Shown here one piece after another: positions 34,435-42,270 of a DNA stretch of 42,568 bases. This DNA is from Mycobacteroides chelonae (lineage in GTDB: Bacteria > Actinomycetota > Actinomycetes > Mycobacteriales > Mycobacteriaceae). The notes below the pieces were generated by a model. That model saw only the letters and a program-made list of their open reading frames with translations. It did no database searches and was not told the origin of the DNA. Each line of letters starts with the position of its first letter. Within the stretch, counting starts at the first letter, position 1. Made by a program: the position numbers and the translations under genes. The DNA is taken from contig JACHLF010000014.1 of NCBI GenBank assembly GCA_014204435.1, forward strand, positions 1 to 42,568. Reading direction: 5' to 3'.

Positions 34435-35694
34435 TCATCCACGCTCATCCCGGCCACTGACGCGACGAACCGCGTAAACGCCGATGCCGACGGCCAATAC
34501 CGTGGTGCCCGCGGACACCGACGACAGCGGTAACGCGAGAGCCATGACCACACACCCGATTAACCCGAGTGCCGGGACGATTCGTGGTGGACGCCCTTCC
34601 GCGGGGGAGAGCGTCCACGCCGAGGCATTGGCCACCGCGTAGTACACCAGCACCGCGAAGGACGAGAAACCTATCGCCCCGCGCAGGTCTGCGGTGGCTG
34701 CCAGCATCGACACCACAAGACCGACAACAAGTTCCGCGCGGTACGGCACTCCGTAGCGCGGATGTACCGCGGCCAGGGCATGGGGGAGATGGCGGTCACG
34801 GGCCATGGCGAAGGTCGTGCGAGAGACCCCGAGGACGAGCGCCAGCAGCGAGCCCGTCGCCGCCACGACGGCGCCGATCCGTACCACCGGTTCCATCCAC
34901 CGCACGCCCGCGACCGTCACGGTATCGAGAAGGGGCGCTGCCGACGTCGCCAGCCGTGACGGGCCCAGCGTCGTCAACACCGCTACCGCCACAACGGCAT
35001 AGACGAGCAGCGCGATGCCCAACGCTGTCGGGATGGCGCGCGGGATGGTGCGTGCCGGGTCGCGCACCTCCTCACCCAGCGTTGCGATGCGGGCATAGCC
35101 TGCGAAGGCGAAGAACAGCAGACCGGAAGCCTGCAGCACCCCGGTGATCGAGACCGTGGTGACGTCGAGGGTCGCGGTGTCGACTCCGCTGGAGCCGAAC
35201 GCCGTCACCACGACCGCTGCCAACACCGACAACACGATCGTCACGATGAGGCGGGTGAGCCACGCTGATTTCTGAACGCCCACATAGTTGATCGCTGTCA
35301 GCGCGACCACTGCGGCCACCGCAACGGCGTGTGCATGTGCAGGCCAGGCATAGAAGCCCACCGTCAGCGCCATGGCCGCGCAGGAAGCTGTCTTCCCGAC
35401 CACGAACCCCCACCCGGCGAGGTATCCCCAGAAGTCGCCGAGACGCTCGCGGCCGTACACGTAGGTACCGCCCGAGGCCGGATACACTGCCGCCAGCCGT
35501 GCCGAGGATGTCGCGTTGCAGTAGGCGATCACCGCGGCCAGCGCCAGACTCAGCAGCAATGCGGAACCGGCTGATTGCGCGGCAGGCGCCAGGGCCGCGA
35601 AGATGCCTGCGCCGATCATCGAGCCCAAGCCGATCATGACGGCGTCGAAAGTACCCAGTTCTCGTCGAAGCGAGCTGGGTTGCTCGCTGCTCAT
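34435..35694 (-). CDS. APC-family amino acid permease
   Basis: A 419-residue protein with about 12 hydrophobic segments. The helix 1 substrate-site motif is MIGLGSMIGAGIFAALAPAA. Also present are LAAVYPASGGTYVYGRERLG (helix 2-3), FFAFAGYARIATLGEEVRDP and RTIPRAIPTALG, typical of the APC superfamily (AAT/CAT-like). Its substrate cannot be told. The ATG at 35694 overlaps the stop of the short YnfA-like remnant upstream (ATGA). It ends 176 bases before tspO. Confidence 0.9.
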   Translation of the reverse strand: MSSEQPSSLRRELGTFDAVMIGLGSMIGAGIFAALAPAAQSAGSALLLSLALAAVIAYCNATSSARLAAVYPASGGTYVYGRERLGDFWGYLAGWGFVVGKTASCAAMALTVGFYAWPAHAHAVAVAAVVALTAINYVGVQKSAWLTRLIVTIVLSVLAAVVVTAFGSSGVDTATLDVTTVSITGVLQASGLLFFAFAGYARIATLGEEVRDPARTIPRAIPTALGIALLVYAVVAVAVLTTLGPSRLATSAAPLLDTVTVAGVRWMEPVVRIGAVVAATGSLLALVLGVSRTTFAMARDRHLPHALAAVHPRYGVPYRAELVVGLVVSMLAATADLRGAIGFSSFAVLVYYAVANASAWTLSPAEGRPPRIVPALGLIGCVVMALALPLSSVSAGTTVLAVGIGVYAVRRVSGRDERG

Positions 35695-35804
35695 GCGCTT
35701 CGGGGTGCGTAGGTGATTGCCGCTCCGTACAAGGGAATCAGTGTGCCGGTGATGTCCAGGACCGCGGCAGCGGCGAATACGATGATCGGCTGTGTGACGA
35801 GCAT
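35691..35804 (-). pseudogene. YnfA-family remnant, internally deleted
   Basis: A 37-codon frame MLVTQPIIVFAAAAVL followed by DITGTLIPLYGAAITYAPRSA. The second part matches the conserved end of YnfA/UPF0060 membrane proteins (D-IGA-ICL-GVAVIMYAPR). The first part is like their helix 1 (LLFVLAAVAE). The normal protein is about 110 residues, so roughly the middle 70 are missing. The stop overlaps the permease start. It could still act as a translated leader for the permease. Confidence 0.5.
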
Positions 35805-35924
35805 GGAGTTGAGCCTAAACGCCGAGACAGGACCTTTAGGTGTGCGCAGATTGCAGAACTTTGACTCGTTGGACTTCGGGGGAGCGAGGATACTGTGCCT
35901 GCGTGCGGGAGGCGTTTAAGTTAC

Positions 35925-36377
35925 TTAGATGACGGTCACCGTGGCGGTGCACCGGGCGAGATTCTCATCATTCCAGAAGAAGCCGGAACGGCCGCCGTAC
36001 TCAGTGGTGATTTCTACCTGACCGGGGCCGGTGACGATATTGAACGTCGATGCTCCCGCGGTACCGCTGCCTTCGCCGTGTGCCTCACCGGCGGTGGCCG
36101 TGGTGAGATTGCGCCAATGAAAGTACGCCTGCTTGGGGCCCGCGAGCCCGTCTGTGGCATTCATGTTCACGGTGCCGGGGATCAGCGCGTGTCGCTCATC
36201 AGCCTGACTCGCTTGCCAGGCACTGACCCGCACGTCGCCGTCAAAACAGATGGCTATCTCACCTGATGGTGCTGCTTGTGCGACCGGGCAGGTAAGCACG
36301 GCTGAGCCGGCAACGGCCAGGGCAAGGACGGCGTTTCGGCCCAGAGTTGATGAACGCATCCAGGGAGTATTGCTCAT
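35925..36377 (-). CDS. Small secreted protein, function unknown
   Basis: A 150-residue protein with a Sec signal: charged start (MSNTPWMRSSTLGRN), hydrophobic core AVLALAVAGSAVLTCPVA and cleavage after AQA (about residue 35). The mature part is about 115 residues, with two Cys (CFDGD near its start, ARCTATVTVI at the end) that may form a disulfide. It contains TVNMNATDGLAGPKQAYFHW, a pattern I associate with mycobacterial secreted hypotheticals but cannot name. It stands alone. A second Met 6 codons in is an alternative start; neither has a clear ribosome binding site. Confidence 0.65.
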   Translation of the reverse strand: MSNTPWMRSSTLGRNAVLALAVAGSAVLTCPVAQAAPSGEIAICFDGDVRVSAWQASQADERHALIPGTVNMNATDGLAGPKQAYFHWRNLTTATAGEAHGEGSGTAGASTFNIVTGPGQVEITTEYGGRSGFFWNDENLARCTATVTVI

Positions 36378-36543
36378 GTGCAGTCGGTTTGATCGCGGTT
36401 TTCCTGGCTGTGGGCGTCAAGTGGTTCCAAATGCGGCGCCGACGAGGCGCCAGAGTCGTTGGATATTCAGCTCGGGATCAGGCAGTGGTGAAAGTGTTAC
36501 GACAAGAGTCTGCTGAGCGCCGAGCATGCGGGACTGGCCGTGC

Positions 36544-37083
36544 TCAGCTGTGTAGGCCGTGGCTAGCGAGCCATTCATCGACGGTGATCGTGGTCGTCAT
36601 CTCATCGAGGTTGAGGACCAGTCGGGTCTGGCAGTTGATCAAGTCCACCGCGCGCTCGCAGACTGCGGTGGACTCGCGCCGCACCGCGGCATGGATTGCC
36701 TGGTACACGTCCGAAGGGAGTTCCGCGGAGTCCTGTACGAGGCGTTCTGCGGTACGCGCGGCTCTAGCGTCGATTTCGCGTAATGTGCGTCGAACGTAGC
36801 CGCGGACCTTCTCCACATTGGTGATTCCGCGGGCCAGCGCGAGGTATGTCTGGCGTGAATCCGATTCGGGAGCATAGTCTCGACCCATTCGATCCGCGGC
36901 GTCACGGATCCGGTCGCAATCGTCTACCGCTTCAAAGGCAAGGTAAAAGCCCGCGATGGCGCGCCCAAGGTGCGTTGACGTATCGACGGCAGGCGAGGGC
37001 GGACGTGGGGGGCGCTGCGACGGTGCAGACTCGTCCATCCGCGATGCAACGGGTGCCGGTAGCGCGCACCGGGGAACATCCAT
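36544..37083 (-). CDS. Unrecognised helical protein
   Basis: A 179-residue frame. Its first 33 residues are Pro/Ser-rich and look disordered; the start could equally be Met 16. The rest is amphipathic and charged (AIAGFYLAFEAVDDCDRIRD, VRGYVRRTLREIDARAARTA) and ends TTTITVDEWLASHGLHS. No signal peptide or membrane segment is present. I recognise no family. Frames on the opposite strand are less protein-like. It is separated by 166 bases from the secreted protein and lies at the border of the segment that seems acquired. Moderate confidence that it is a real gene. Confidence 0.5.
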   Translation of the reverse strand: MDVPRCALPAPVASRMDESAPSQRPPRPPSPAVDTSTHLGRAIAGFYLAFEAVDDCDRIRDAADRMGRDYAPESDSRQTYLALARGITNVEKVRGYVRRTLREIDARAARTAERLVQDSAELPSDVYQAIHAAVRRESTAVCERAVDLINCQTRLVLNLDEMTTTITVDEWLASHGLHS

Positions 37084-37326
37084 CCGTCCATAGTGCCGAA
37101 AAATAGACGTAATGTACAGAATTGTGCCGGTGTGAGGGGATTATGCGATGCGATGCCCGATAGCGCCTGCGGCGGGGGCGCGCAAACACGCTGCCGCAGA
37201 ATTTAATCCGATCATCGCGGTGCCTCAGGGCCCCCCACGCGCGCACATCGCTTGCGGCCCGACACGGGACAGACGGTACCAGCGGGACTGTCAGCATCGC
37301 GGGGGCGCAGATAGACGTGAGCGCAG

Positions 37327-37338
37327 GTTAACGCTAAC
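37327..37338. promoter_or_regulatory. Short dyad upstream of the DUF1611 gene
   Basis: GTTAACGCTAAC has inverted GTTA/TAAC arms 16 bases before the preferred ATG at 37355. The location would suit an operator. No neighbouring regulator is clearly paired with it. Confidence 0.3.
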
Positions 37339-37354
37339 GATAGCTCCCTTCCCA

Positions 37355-38461
37355 ATGCCTGCTGGTTACACCGCGATCGTTTACTGCGAGGGCCAGTTCG
37401 GCGAGCAGGACGGCAAGACCGCCAACGGCCTGGTCCGGCATTCGGAGAAGTACGAGATCCTTAGTGTCATCGATAGCCTTCGGGTCGGAGTAGATGCCGG
37501 GAAATTCCTCGACGACACCGCAAACGGTATCCCGGTGCTGGCCTCGCTCGCAGAGTCCATCGATCACGCCGGCCACGTACCCGACTACCTGATCTGCGGG
37601 CTGGCGCCTGCAGACGGCCTACTGTCCAATGAGCAGCGGCTCGTACTGCTCGACGGCATCGCCCGCGGAATGCACATCATCAACGGTCTGCACGAGTTCC
37701 TCAACGACGACGCCGAGTTCGCGGCGGCAGCAGCGACCTCCGGCGTCACAATCACCGATGTGCGCCAGCCGAAGGCCAAGCGTGACCTGCACCTGTTCTC
37801 CGGCCGGATCTTCGATGTGACGTGCCCCAGGATCGCGATCCTGGGCACGGACGGGGCGATCGGGAAGCGCACCACCGCCACCTTGCTGGTCCAGGCGCTG
37901 AATGCACGAGGCATCAAGACGGTCATGGTCGGCACAGGTCAGACCACCTTGATCCAGGGCGGGAAGTACGGCGTCGCGCTGGATGCGCTGGTCCCGCAGT
38001 TCTGTTCGGGTGAGGTCGAGCACCAAGTCGTCGCCGCGTTCGAGGGTGAGGACCCTGACGTGATCGTGGTCGAGGGCCAGGGCGCGCTCAGCCACCCCGC
38101 GTACATCACGTCGGCTCACATCCTGCGTGGCAGCCTCCCAGCCGGCGTGATCGTGCAACACGCACCAAAACGCAAGGTGCTCGGCGACTTCCCCATGGTG
38201 TCGATGCCGACTGCGGCTAGCGAGATCGCACTGATCGAGGCGTTCGCCGACACCCGCGTCATCGGGGTCACGATCAACCACGAGGAAATGACCGAAGACG
38301 AGCTCAACAACGCGATCTCTGAGCATCATTCAAAGCTCGGCCTCCCGGTAACGGACCCTCTGACGCGCCCCTCGTCGGAGCTGGTCGAGATGGTGCTGGC
38401 GGCCTTCCCCGCGCTCGCGGTGAAGCTCGCAGGGAAAGCCGACACGACCACCCTCGTGTGA
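37355..38461 (+). CDS. DUF1611 family P-loop protein
   Basis: A 368-residue DUF1611 protein (members are about 350). Family phrases run from YTAIVYCEGQFGEQDGKTAN through GLVRHSEKYEILSVIDS to HIINGLHEFLNDD. The C-terminal half has a P-loop-like segment ILGTDGAIGKRTTATLL (GxxxxGKxT), followed by VEGQGALSHPAY and HAPKRK. A related protein, DgcN, is reported to work in D-glutamate catabolism, so N-acylation or ligation of amino acids is plausible. ATG 37355 is chosen because similarity begins there. The frame is open from 37148, which has a better ribosome binding site (AGGGGA), but those 69 residues look non-coding. The stop overlaps the racemase start by 4 bases (GTGA), so the two act together. 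Confidence 0.8.
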   Translation: MPAGYTAIVYCEGQFGEQDGKTANGLVRHSEKYEILSVIDSLRVGVDAGKFLDDTANGIPVLASLAESIDHAGHVPDYLICGLAPADGLLSNEQRLVLLDGIARGMHIINGLHEFLNDDAEFAAAAATSGVTITDVRQPKAKRDLHLFSGRIFDVTCPRIAILGTDGAIGKRTTATLLVQALNARGIKTVMVGTGQTTLIQGGKYGVALDALVPQFCSGEVEHQVVAAFEGEDPDVIVVEGQGALSHPAYITSAHILRGSLPAGVIVQHAPKRKVLGDFPMVSMPTAASEIALIEAFADTRVIGVTINHEEMTEDELNNAISEHHSKLGLPVTDPLTRPSSELVEMVLAAFPALAVKLAGKADTTTLV

Positions 38462-39660
38462 CGCTTCGGCTCGAGACCGATCTCGACAAGGTCGAGCAGA
38501 ACACGCGGATCCTGGTTGACCGACTCGCCGTGACGGGCATCCGTGTCACAGGGATCACCAAGGCCGTGTTGGGCTCGCCGGGGATCGGCGCGGCGATGCT
38601 GCGCGGCGGCGCCCGCGGCCTCGGTGATTCCCGGATACCGAACCTCGCTCGGCTGGCCGGTCTCGACCGACTACCGCTACGCACATTGATTCGATCACCC
38701 ATACTCAGCCAAGTGGCACAGGTCGTTGACGTCGCCGACGTCAGCCTGAACACCGAAGCCGTCGTTTTGGCGGCGCTCGAACAAGCCGCGGCCCAGCAGA
38801 AGCGGACGCACGCCGTCGTGCTCATGGTCGAGCTGGGTGACCTACGCGAGGGCATCTCCCTCGATGACGCCCCCGAGGCCGTACGGGCGGTCCTCGGCCA
38901 CTCCTCCCTACGACTTGTCGGGCTCGGCGCCAACCTCGCTTGCCAGAACGGCGTCGTGCCCGACGACCGCAACATGGGCATCCTCACCAGGCTCGCGAAC
39001 GACATCGAGTCACTGCACGGGATCTCGCTCGACGTCGTCTCAGGCGGCAACTCTGCGAACCTGAACTGGGCGCTACACACCCACAACGTCGGCCGGATCA
39101 ACGAACTCAGACTCGGCGAAGCCATCCTTCTCGGCGTCGACCCGCTTTACCGGACACCGATCCGGGGCCTACACACGGACGCCTTCACCTTGACCGCCGA
39201 GGTCATCGAGGTCGCCATGAAACCGGCGCAGCCCTGGGGCGATCGTGCTCAGGCCGCCTTCGGCGAGGCGCCGATCCGCACCAGGAGCGGGACCGTGCAC
39301 CAAGCAATCCTGGCCCTCGGACGCCAAGACGTGGACCCGGACAGTCTGCAGCCACCCGAAGGCATCACGATCCTCGGGATGAGCAGCGACCATCTGGTAG
39401 TCGACGTCGGCGATCACCCCTCCGCGGTCGGCGACGAAATCGACTTCGGTGTCGCCTACGGCACACTCGTGCGGGCGATGACGTCGCCCTTCGTCACCAA
39501 GATCGAGCACCGTGGCCGTTCCGTCACACCCGAGGGCGACCCGGGTGCCCACACCGATCCAGGTTTAGACCGTCCGCTCAGTGTCGGACGCCTATGCCAG
39601 CCGGTCGTTTTTCAGCCATCTACCGATCCAGACATAGCTCCCAGGCCAAGACATCCGTAG
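38458..39660 (+). CDS. Ornithine/alanine racemase-family PLP enzyme with altered C-terminus
   Basis: A 400-residue fold-type III PLP enzyme, closest to clostridial ornithine racemase (Orr, about 355). Shared motifs are VTGITKAVLG (PLP lysine), GLGDSRIPNLARL, ADVSLNTEAVVL, VVLMVELGDLREGI, GANLACQNG, LDVVSGGNSANL, LRLGEAILLG, ILALGRQDVD, ILGMSSDHLVVDVG and TSPFVTKIE. Homologs end near TSPFVTKIE (about 347). Here about 50 further residues, rich in Pro and Asp, run to the stop, suggesting the original end was lost and the frame continued into foreign DNA. GTG start, coupled to the DUF1611 gene. Racemisation of an amino acid is likely; which one is unknown. The 187 bases after it contain no gene. 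Confidence 0.8.
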   Translation: MTLRLETDLDKVEQNTRILVDRLAVTGIRVTGITKAVLGSPGIGAAMLRGGARGLGDSRIPNLARLAGLDRLPLRTLIRSPILSQVAQVVDVADVSLNTEAVVLAALEQAAAQQKRTHAVVLMVELGDLREGISLDDAPEAVRAVLGHSSLRLVGLGANLACQNGVVPDDRNMGILTRLANDIESLHGISLDVVSGGNSANLNWALHTHNVGRINELRLGEAILLGVDPLYRTPIRGLHTDAFTLTAEVIEVAMKPAQPWGDRAQAAFGEAPIRTRSGTVHQAILALGRQDVDPDSLQPPEGITILGMSSDHLVVDVGDHPSAVGDEIDFGVAYGTLVRAMTSPFVTKIEHRGRSVTPEGDPGAHTDPGLDRPLSVGRLCQPVVFQPSTDPDIAPRPRHP

Positions 39661-39847
39661 GCGGCGATCAGTGGCCATCGAGTCCAATGATTTCCGCAGA
39701 CACCAACCGGGTCAGGCTCCGGTCTGGGCTGAACCATCACAAGCGCCCCGGCAAGTCACTTTCTCAAGGGGTGGGACCCCGCGCAAACCGTCACAGCAGG
39801 CACAGCTCAAGTTGACATACACAGCTGTGGCGCTTGCGATGAGAGAT

Positions 39848-40234
39848 CTAGTCGGACGGTTCAGGGATGGCCGCGCCCCTCGTCGACGCAACTGAAGGCG
39901 TGTTGCGCGACTCTCCACAGCTGAGGGTGCCGTCGCATGGCGACACTCCAAGGTCCTTCGCGCGTGGCGCCTCCGCCGTCTTGGCGGCCTGCATCTCGAC
40001 ATATGGTTCGAACAGGTCGCTGGGGGAGCACCCGAAAATATCGCACAAAGCGGCAAATGTTCGTGACGGAATACGTTGGGGCTCACCAGTAACCAGTCGA
40101 TAGACCTGGGCTTCGGACAAATTAATACCCCGCGAGCGCAGCAGCGGCTGTAATTCGGTCGACTTCCATAGGTTGTGGGCGGCCATCACTCTGCGTAGAT
40201 GCCAGTGAAACCCGATCCGGCGCTGCTCAGTCAT
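39848..40234 (-). CDS. XRE-family helix-turn-helix protein
   Basis: A 128-residue protein with a Cro/C1-type helix-turn-helix at about 10-75. Its pattern is HLRRVMAAHNLWKSTELQPL, GINLSEAQVYRLVTGEPQRI, then RTFAALCDIFGCSPSDLFEP. The roughly 50 residues after it are low in structure. The ATG overlaps the last 8 bases of the recombinase gene upstream, so the two are one unit. Proteins of this pairing commonly regulate the recombinase. A 13-base perfect palindrome just before the recombinase gene (41391-41403) is a natural candidate operator. Confidence 0.85.
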   Translation of the reverse strand: MTEQRRIGFHWHLRRVMAAHNLWKSTELQPLLRSRGINLSEAQVYRLVTGEPQRIPSRTFAALCDIFGCSPSDLFEPYVEMQAAKTAEAPRAKDLGVSPCDGTLSCGESRNTPSVASTRGAAIPEPSD

Positions 40235-41363
40235 CTCCGTGCATTCCGGTTCTGAGACGTCGAGCGATCATCTGTTGCACCACCTTCTGCTTGAAATCGG
40301 CTGTCACCGATGTGTACAACGACATCGTCGAGGCGTACTGATGGCCGAGCTGCTTCTGCACGAACAGCGGATCGTAGCCCGCCTCGAGCAGATGCGTTGT
40401 GAACGAATGCCGTAGTGCGTGAAGGCTCAACTCAGGCGGCAACTCGGCCATCTCGCGGAAATGTGCGAATGAACGAGTGAGAGTAGACAACGTGACTCGG
40501 TCCGAACGCTCGCTAGGCCACAAGGCAGCTGATCGATCCGAGGTGGCGAACAAACCTCGGCCTCGATCCGTGCACCAAAAATCCAGCAGGCCGACTACCC
40601 AAACGAACTCAGGGGTTGTCAAGACCGTTCTCCTACGCGGCCCAGATCCGTTGGTGCCCTTGGCCCACCGCACGGTGAGTGCACCATAGTTGCCGTAATC
40701 CCGCACATGAGGATTCGGCCCGAAATCAGTTAGGTCCAGCATTGTCAGCTCACGCCGGCGCAACCCATACGCGTAGCCCACCTTGAAGGCGGTCGAGTCC
40801 CGCAGCGCGGGCAGCCAACGCTTTGACCCCGCACTGAACTGTTGATCAACGAAATCATCTACGACGTCGAAGAAATGCTGTAGCTCTGCCTTGGTGAACG
40901 CACGGCGCGCCGGGGGGACCGCGTCGTCGGTGGAATGCCGCGGTGTGTTCCACTCGAAACAAATCTGGGTCGGAAAATCACCAAATTGCTTCTCGCAGAA
41001 GTCAACCCATCCGTAGCGAGTATCGCTGACATATGAGCAGAACATGGCAATCGAGTTGCTGTATGTGCGCAGCGTCGTCAACGCGATTGGCCGGTGCCCG
41101 GAGCGGCGCTCGGCCAGAAATTCGTCGACGTCGATAGGTTTCCATTTCCATGGATATTCGTTCGTGAACTCGCCGAACTGGTTGATTAGACGGCATCGAG
41201 CCTTGATTGTGTCGATCGCCAATCCGCGCGCCAACATTTGCGCTCGCCACCCGTCCAGCATCGCCTCGAATACACGCTCCTCAGCGCGAAGGAACGAAAC
41301 ACCAGGCTCTAATCGAATCAAACGGGCTGCGGCACCGGGCAATTCGTCAAACACCTTGAACAC
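40227..41363 (-). CDS. Tyrosine recombinase / integrase
   Basis: A 378-residue tyrosine recombinase. The N-terminal SAM-like core-binding domain (about 30-140) includes TIKARCRLINQFGEFTNEYP. The catalytic domain (about 165-365) has the first Arg in YAYGLRRREL, HxxR in LHALRHSFTTHLL and GH in QLGHQYAST, with the nucleophile Tyr in MSLYTSV. The R-H-R-H-Y set is complete, so it is probably active. The start is GTG 41363. xre follows with an 8-base overlap. No excisionase or phage genes are visible. The unit points away from the DUF1611-racemase pair and is probably the mobilising module of an integrated element. Confidence 0.9.
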   Translation of the reverse strand: MFKVFDELPGAAARLIRLEPGVSFLRAEERVFEAMLDGWRAQMLARGLAIDTIKARCRLINQFGEFTNEYPWKWKPIDVDEFLAERRSGHRPIALTTLRTYSNSIAMFCSYVSDTRYGWVDFCEKQFGDFPTQICFEWNTPRHSTDDAVPPARRAFTKAELQHFFDVVDDFVDQQFSAGSKRWLPALRDSTAFKVGYAYGLRRRELTMLDLTDFGPNPHVRDYGNYGALTVRWAKGTNGSGPRRRTVLTTPEFVWVVGLLDFWCTDRGRGLFATSDRSAALWPSERSDRVTLSTLTRSFAHFREMAELPPELSLHALRHSFTTHLLEAGYDPLFVQKQLGHQYASTMSLYTSVTADFKQKVVQQMIARRLRTGMHGDD

Positions 41364-41390
41364 CGCGCATCCCGTCTACCCCCAGGAAAA

Positions 41391-41403
41391 CGTCACAGTG
41401 ACG
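41391..41403. promoter_or_regulatory. Perfect 13-base palindrome upstream of the recombinase
   Basis: CGTCACAGTGACG: 6-base arms around one central base, ending 28 bases before the recombinase GTG. It is well placed to be an operator for the XRE protein encoded in the same unit; this pairing is inference. Confidence 0.55.
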
Positions 41404-41705
41404 ATTCTTTAGGGGGTGGCCGTAGCTGGAAGTGGACCTATCGGATGGCGAGTCGAGGGTTCCGTGGCGGTACTCGACTCGTGCGGCTTGGCAGCGCTCG
41501 GAGCATTCAGTCCTCAGCATCAGTGCCTTCGTTTGATGTTGAAATCAATCGTTTAATGAAAGAAACCTACGGCGACCTCGGGCACGCGGTCAACACTGAC
41601 ACGCAGAAGGCGTGACATATCCAGTCATGAAACGCGGGGCGACGTGCGAAAACGATTCAATGCCAAGGAAGTGCGAGTTCTTTCATCTGATGCAACTCGC
41701 AATGG

Positions 41706-41752
41706 TTTAACGCCGATAAGACACATTATGTCAGATAAGATGCGCCGTTAAA
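41706..41752. repeat. Imperfect palindrome with nested dyad
   Basis: Arms TTTAACG (41706-41712) and CGTTAAA (41746-41752) enclose GACA-CATTA-TGTC (41720-41732), which is flanked by two direct GATAAG copies. It is A/T-rich against a G/C-rich background. It lies about 340 bases upstream of the recombinase in the gene-poor stretch. It could be an attachment or regulator site; no function is shown. Confidence 0.45.
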
Positions 41753-41780
41753 TACCTATCTAGGAACAGGTTTCATTCAA

Positions 41781-41957
41781 TTATGGCGCCAAGGTTCGGC
41801 ATCCGCGCACGGGCACTACTGGGTCGATGACATGCGCGGCAACACCGGTGCGTTCGACATCGATTGGTTCCACGTCGCCATCCAGGGCTCGATGCTATTC
41901 ATCAACGACGCGTTGAAACTGCACCATCGCCGCCGTACGCGTGCATCGCATGACTGA
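41781..41957 (+). pseudogene. C-terminal gene remnant, family not recognised
   Basis: A plus-strand frame of 58 codons to a TGA, without a usable start codon. It includes AHGHYWVDDMRGNTGAFDID, then WFHVAIQGSMLFINDALKLH, ending HRRRTRASHD. The central part is strongly protein-like; the end is basic. It appears to be the tail of a gene whose body is missing. I could not assign a family. It belongs to the 1.1-kb stretch (41364-42465) with no intact gene. Confidence 0.35.
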
Positions 41958-42001
41958 CGCCTCGCTTGCGAGCAACCTCTGACGCACAGCTGAATACGGA
42001 A

Positions 42002-42055
42002 CTGACATCTTGAATGAGACAAAACTCCGTCTGATCCGTCTCAATTTCATGTCAG
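42002..42055. repeat. Two-tier inverted repeat with CTGACAT/ATGTCAG arms
   Basis: Outer arms CTGACAT (42002-42008) and ATGTCAG (42049-42055) and inner arms TGAGAC (42015-42020) and GTCTCA (42038-42043) form an imperfect hairpin or cruciform. Further CTGAC copies lie at 41954, 41979 and 42071. The spacing is compatible with binding sites of a recombinase. It could also be the edge of an insertion. Confidence 0.5.
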
Positions 42056-42120
42056 CGTCCCAGTTCATTACTGACACAATGAGTTAGAACGGACACTTTG
42101 AGCAGCCCTCACCCACCGCG

Positions 42121-42270
42121 TCAAGTCGAGTTTTCCAAAACCTCGACCACGTCAAATGGGTTACCAACGGTGGTGAAGGCGCTGACGGCTATCGCGATGC
42201 TGCAGCCCTCGGCAACTCACCCGCTGTCGTCGCGACCTGGCAGTTCGGGCAGGCGGCCAGGTCCGTCTGA
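42121..42270 (+). pseudogene. Second gene-tail remnant, family not recognised
   Basis: A plus-strand frame ending in TGA at 42268-42270 that reads VFQNLDHVKWVTNGGEGADG, then YRDAAALGNSPAVVATWQFG and QAARSV. It is protein-like in composition, but there is no start codon in place and the frame upstream is not coding-like. Probably the end of a truncated gene. The rest of the stretch up to the SulP gene (42271-42465) shows nothing further. Confidence 0.3.

Noticed and set aside
36347..36799. 150-codon plus-strand frame opposite the helical hypothetical protein
   Set aside because: Composition is Arg/Ser-rich like a shadow frame; the minus-strand frame is longer and more protein-like.
37087..37110. 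CCATCC followed by CCGAAA, resembling a SigK promoter upstream of the DUF1611 gene
   Set aside because: The spacing is only about 10 bases, too short for an ECF sigma factor, and the second element is imperfect.
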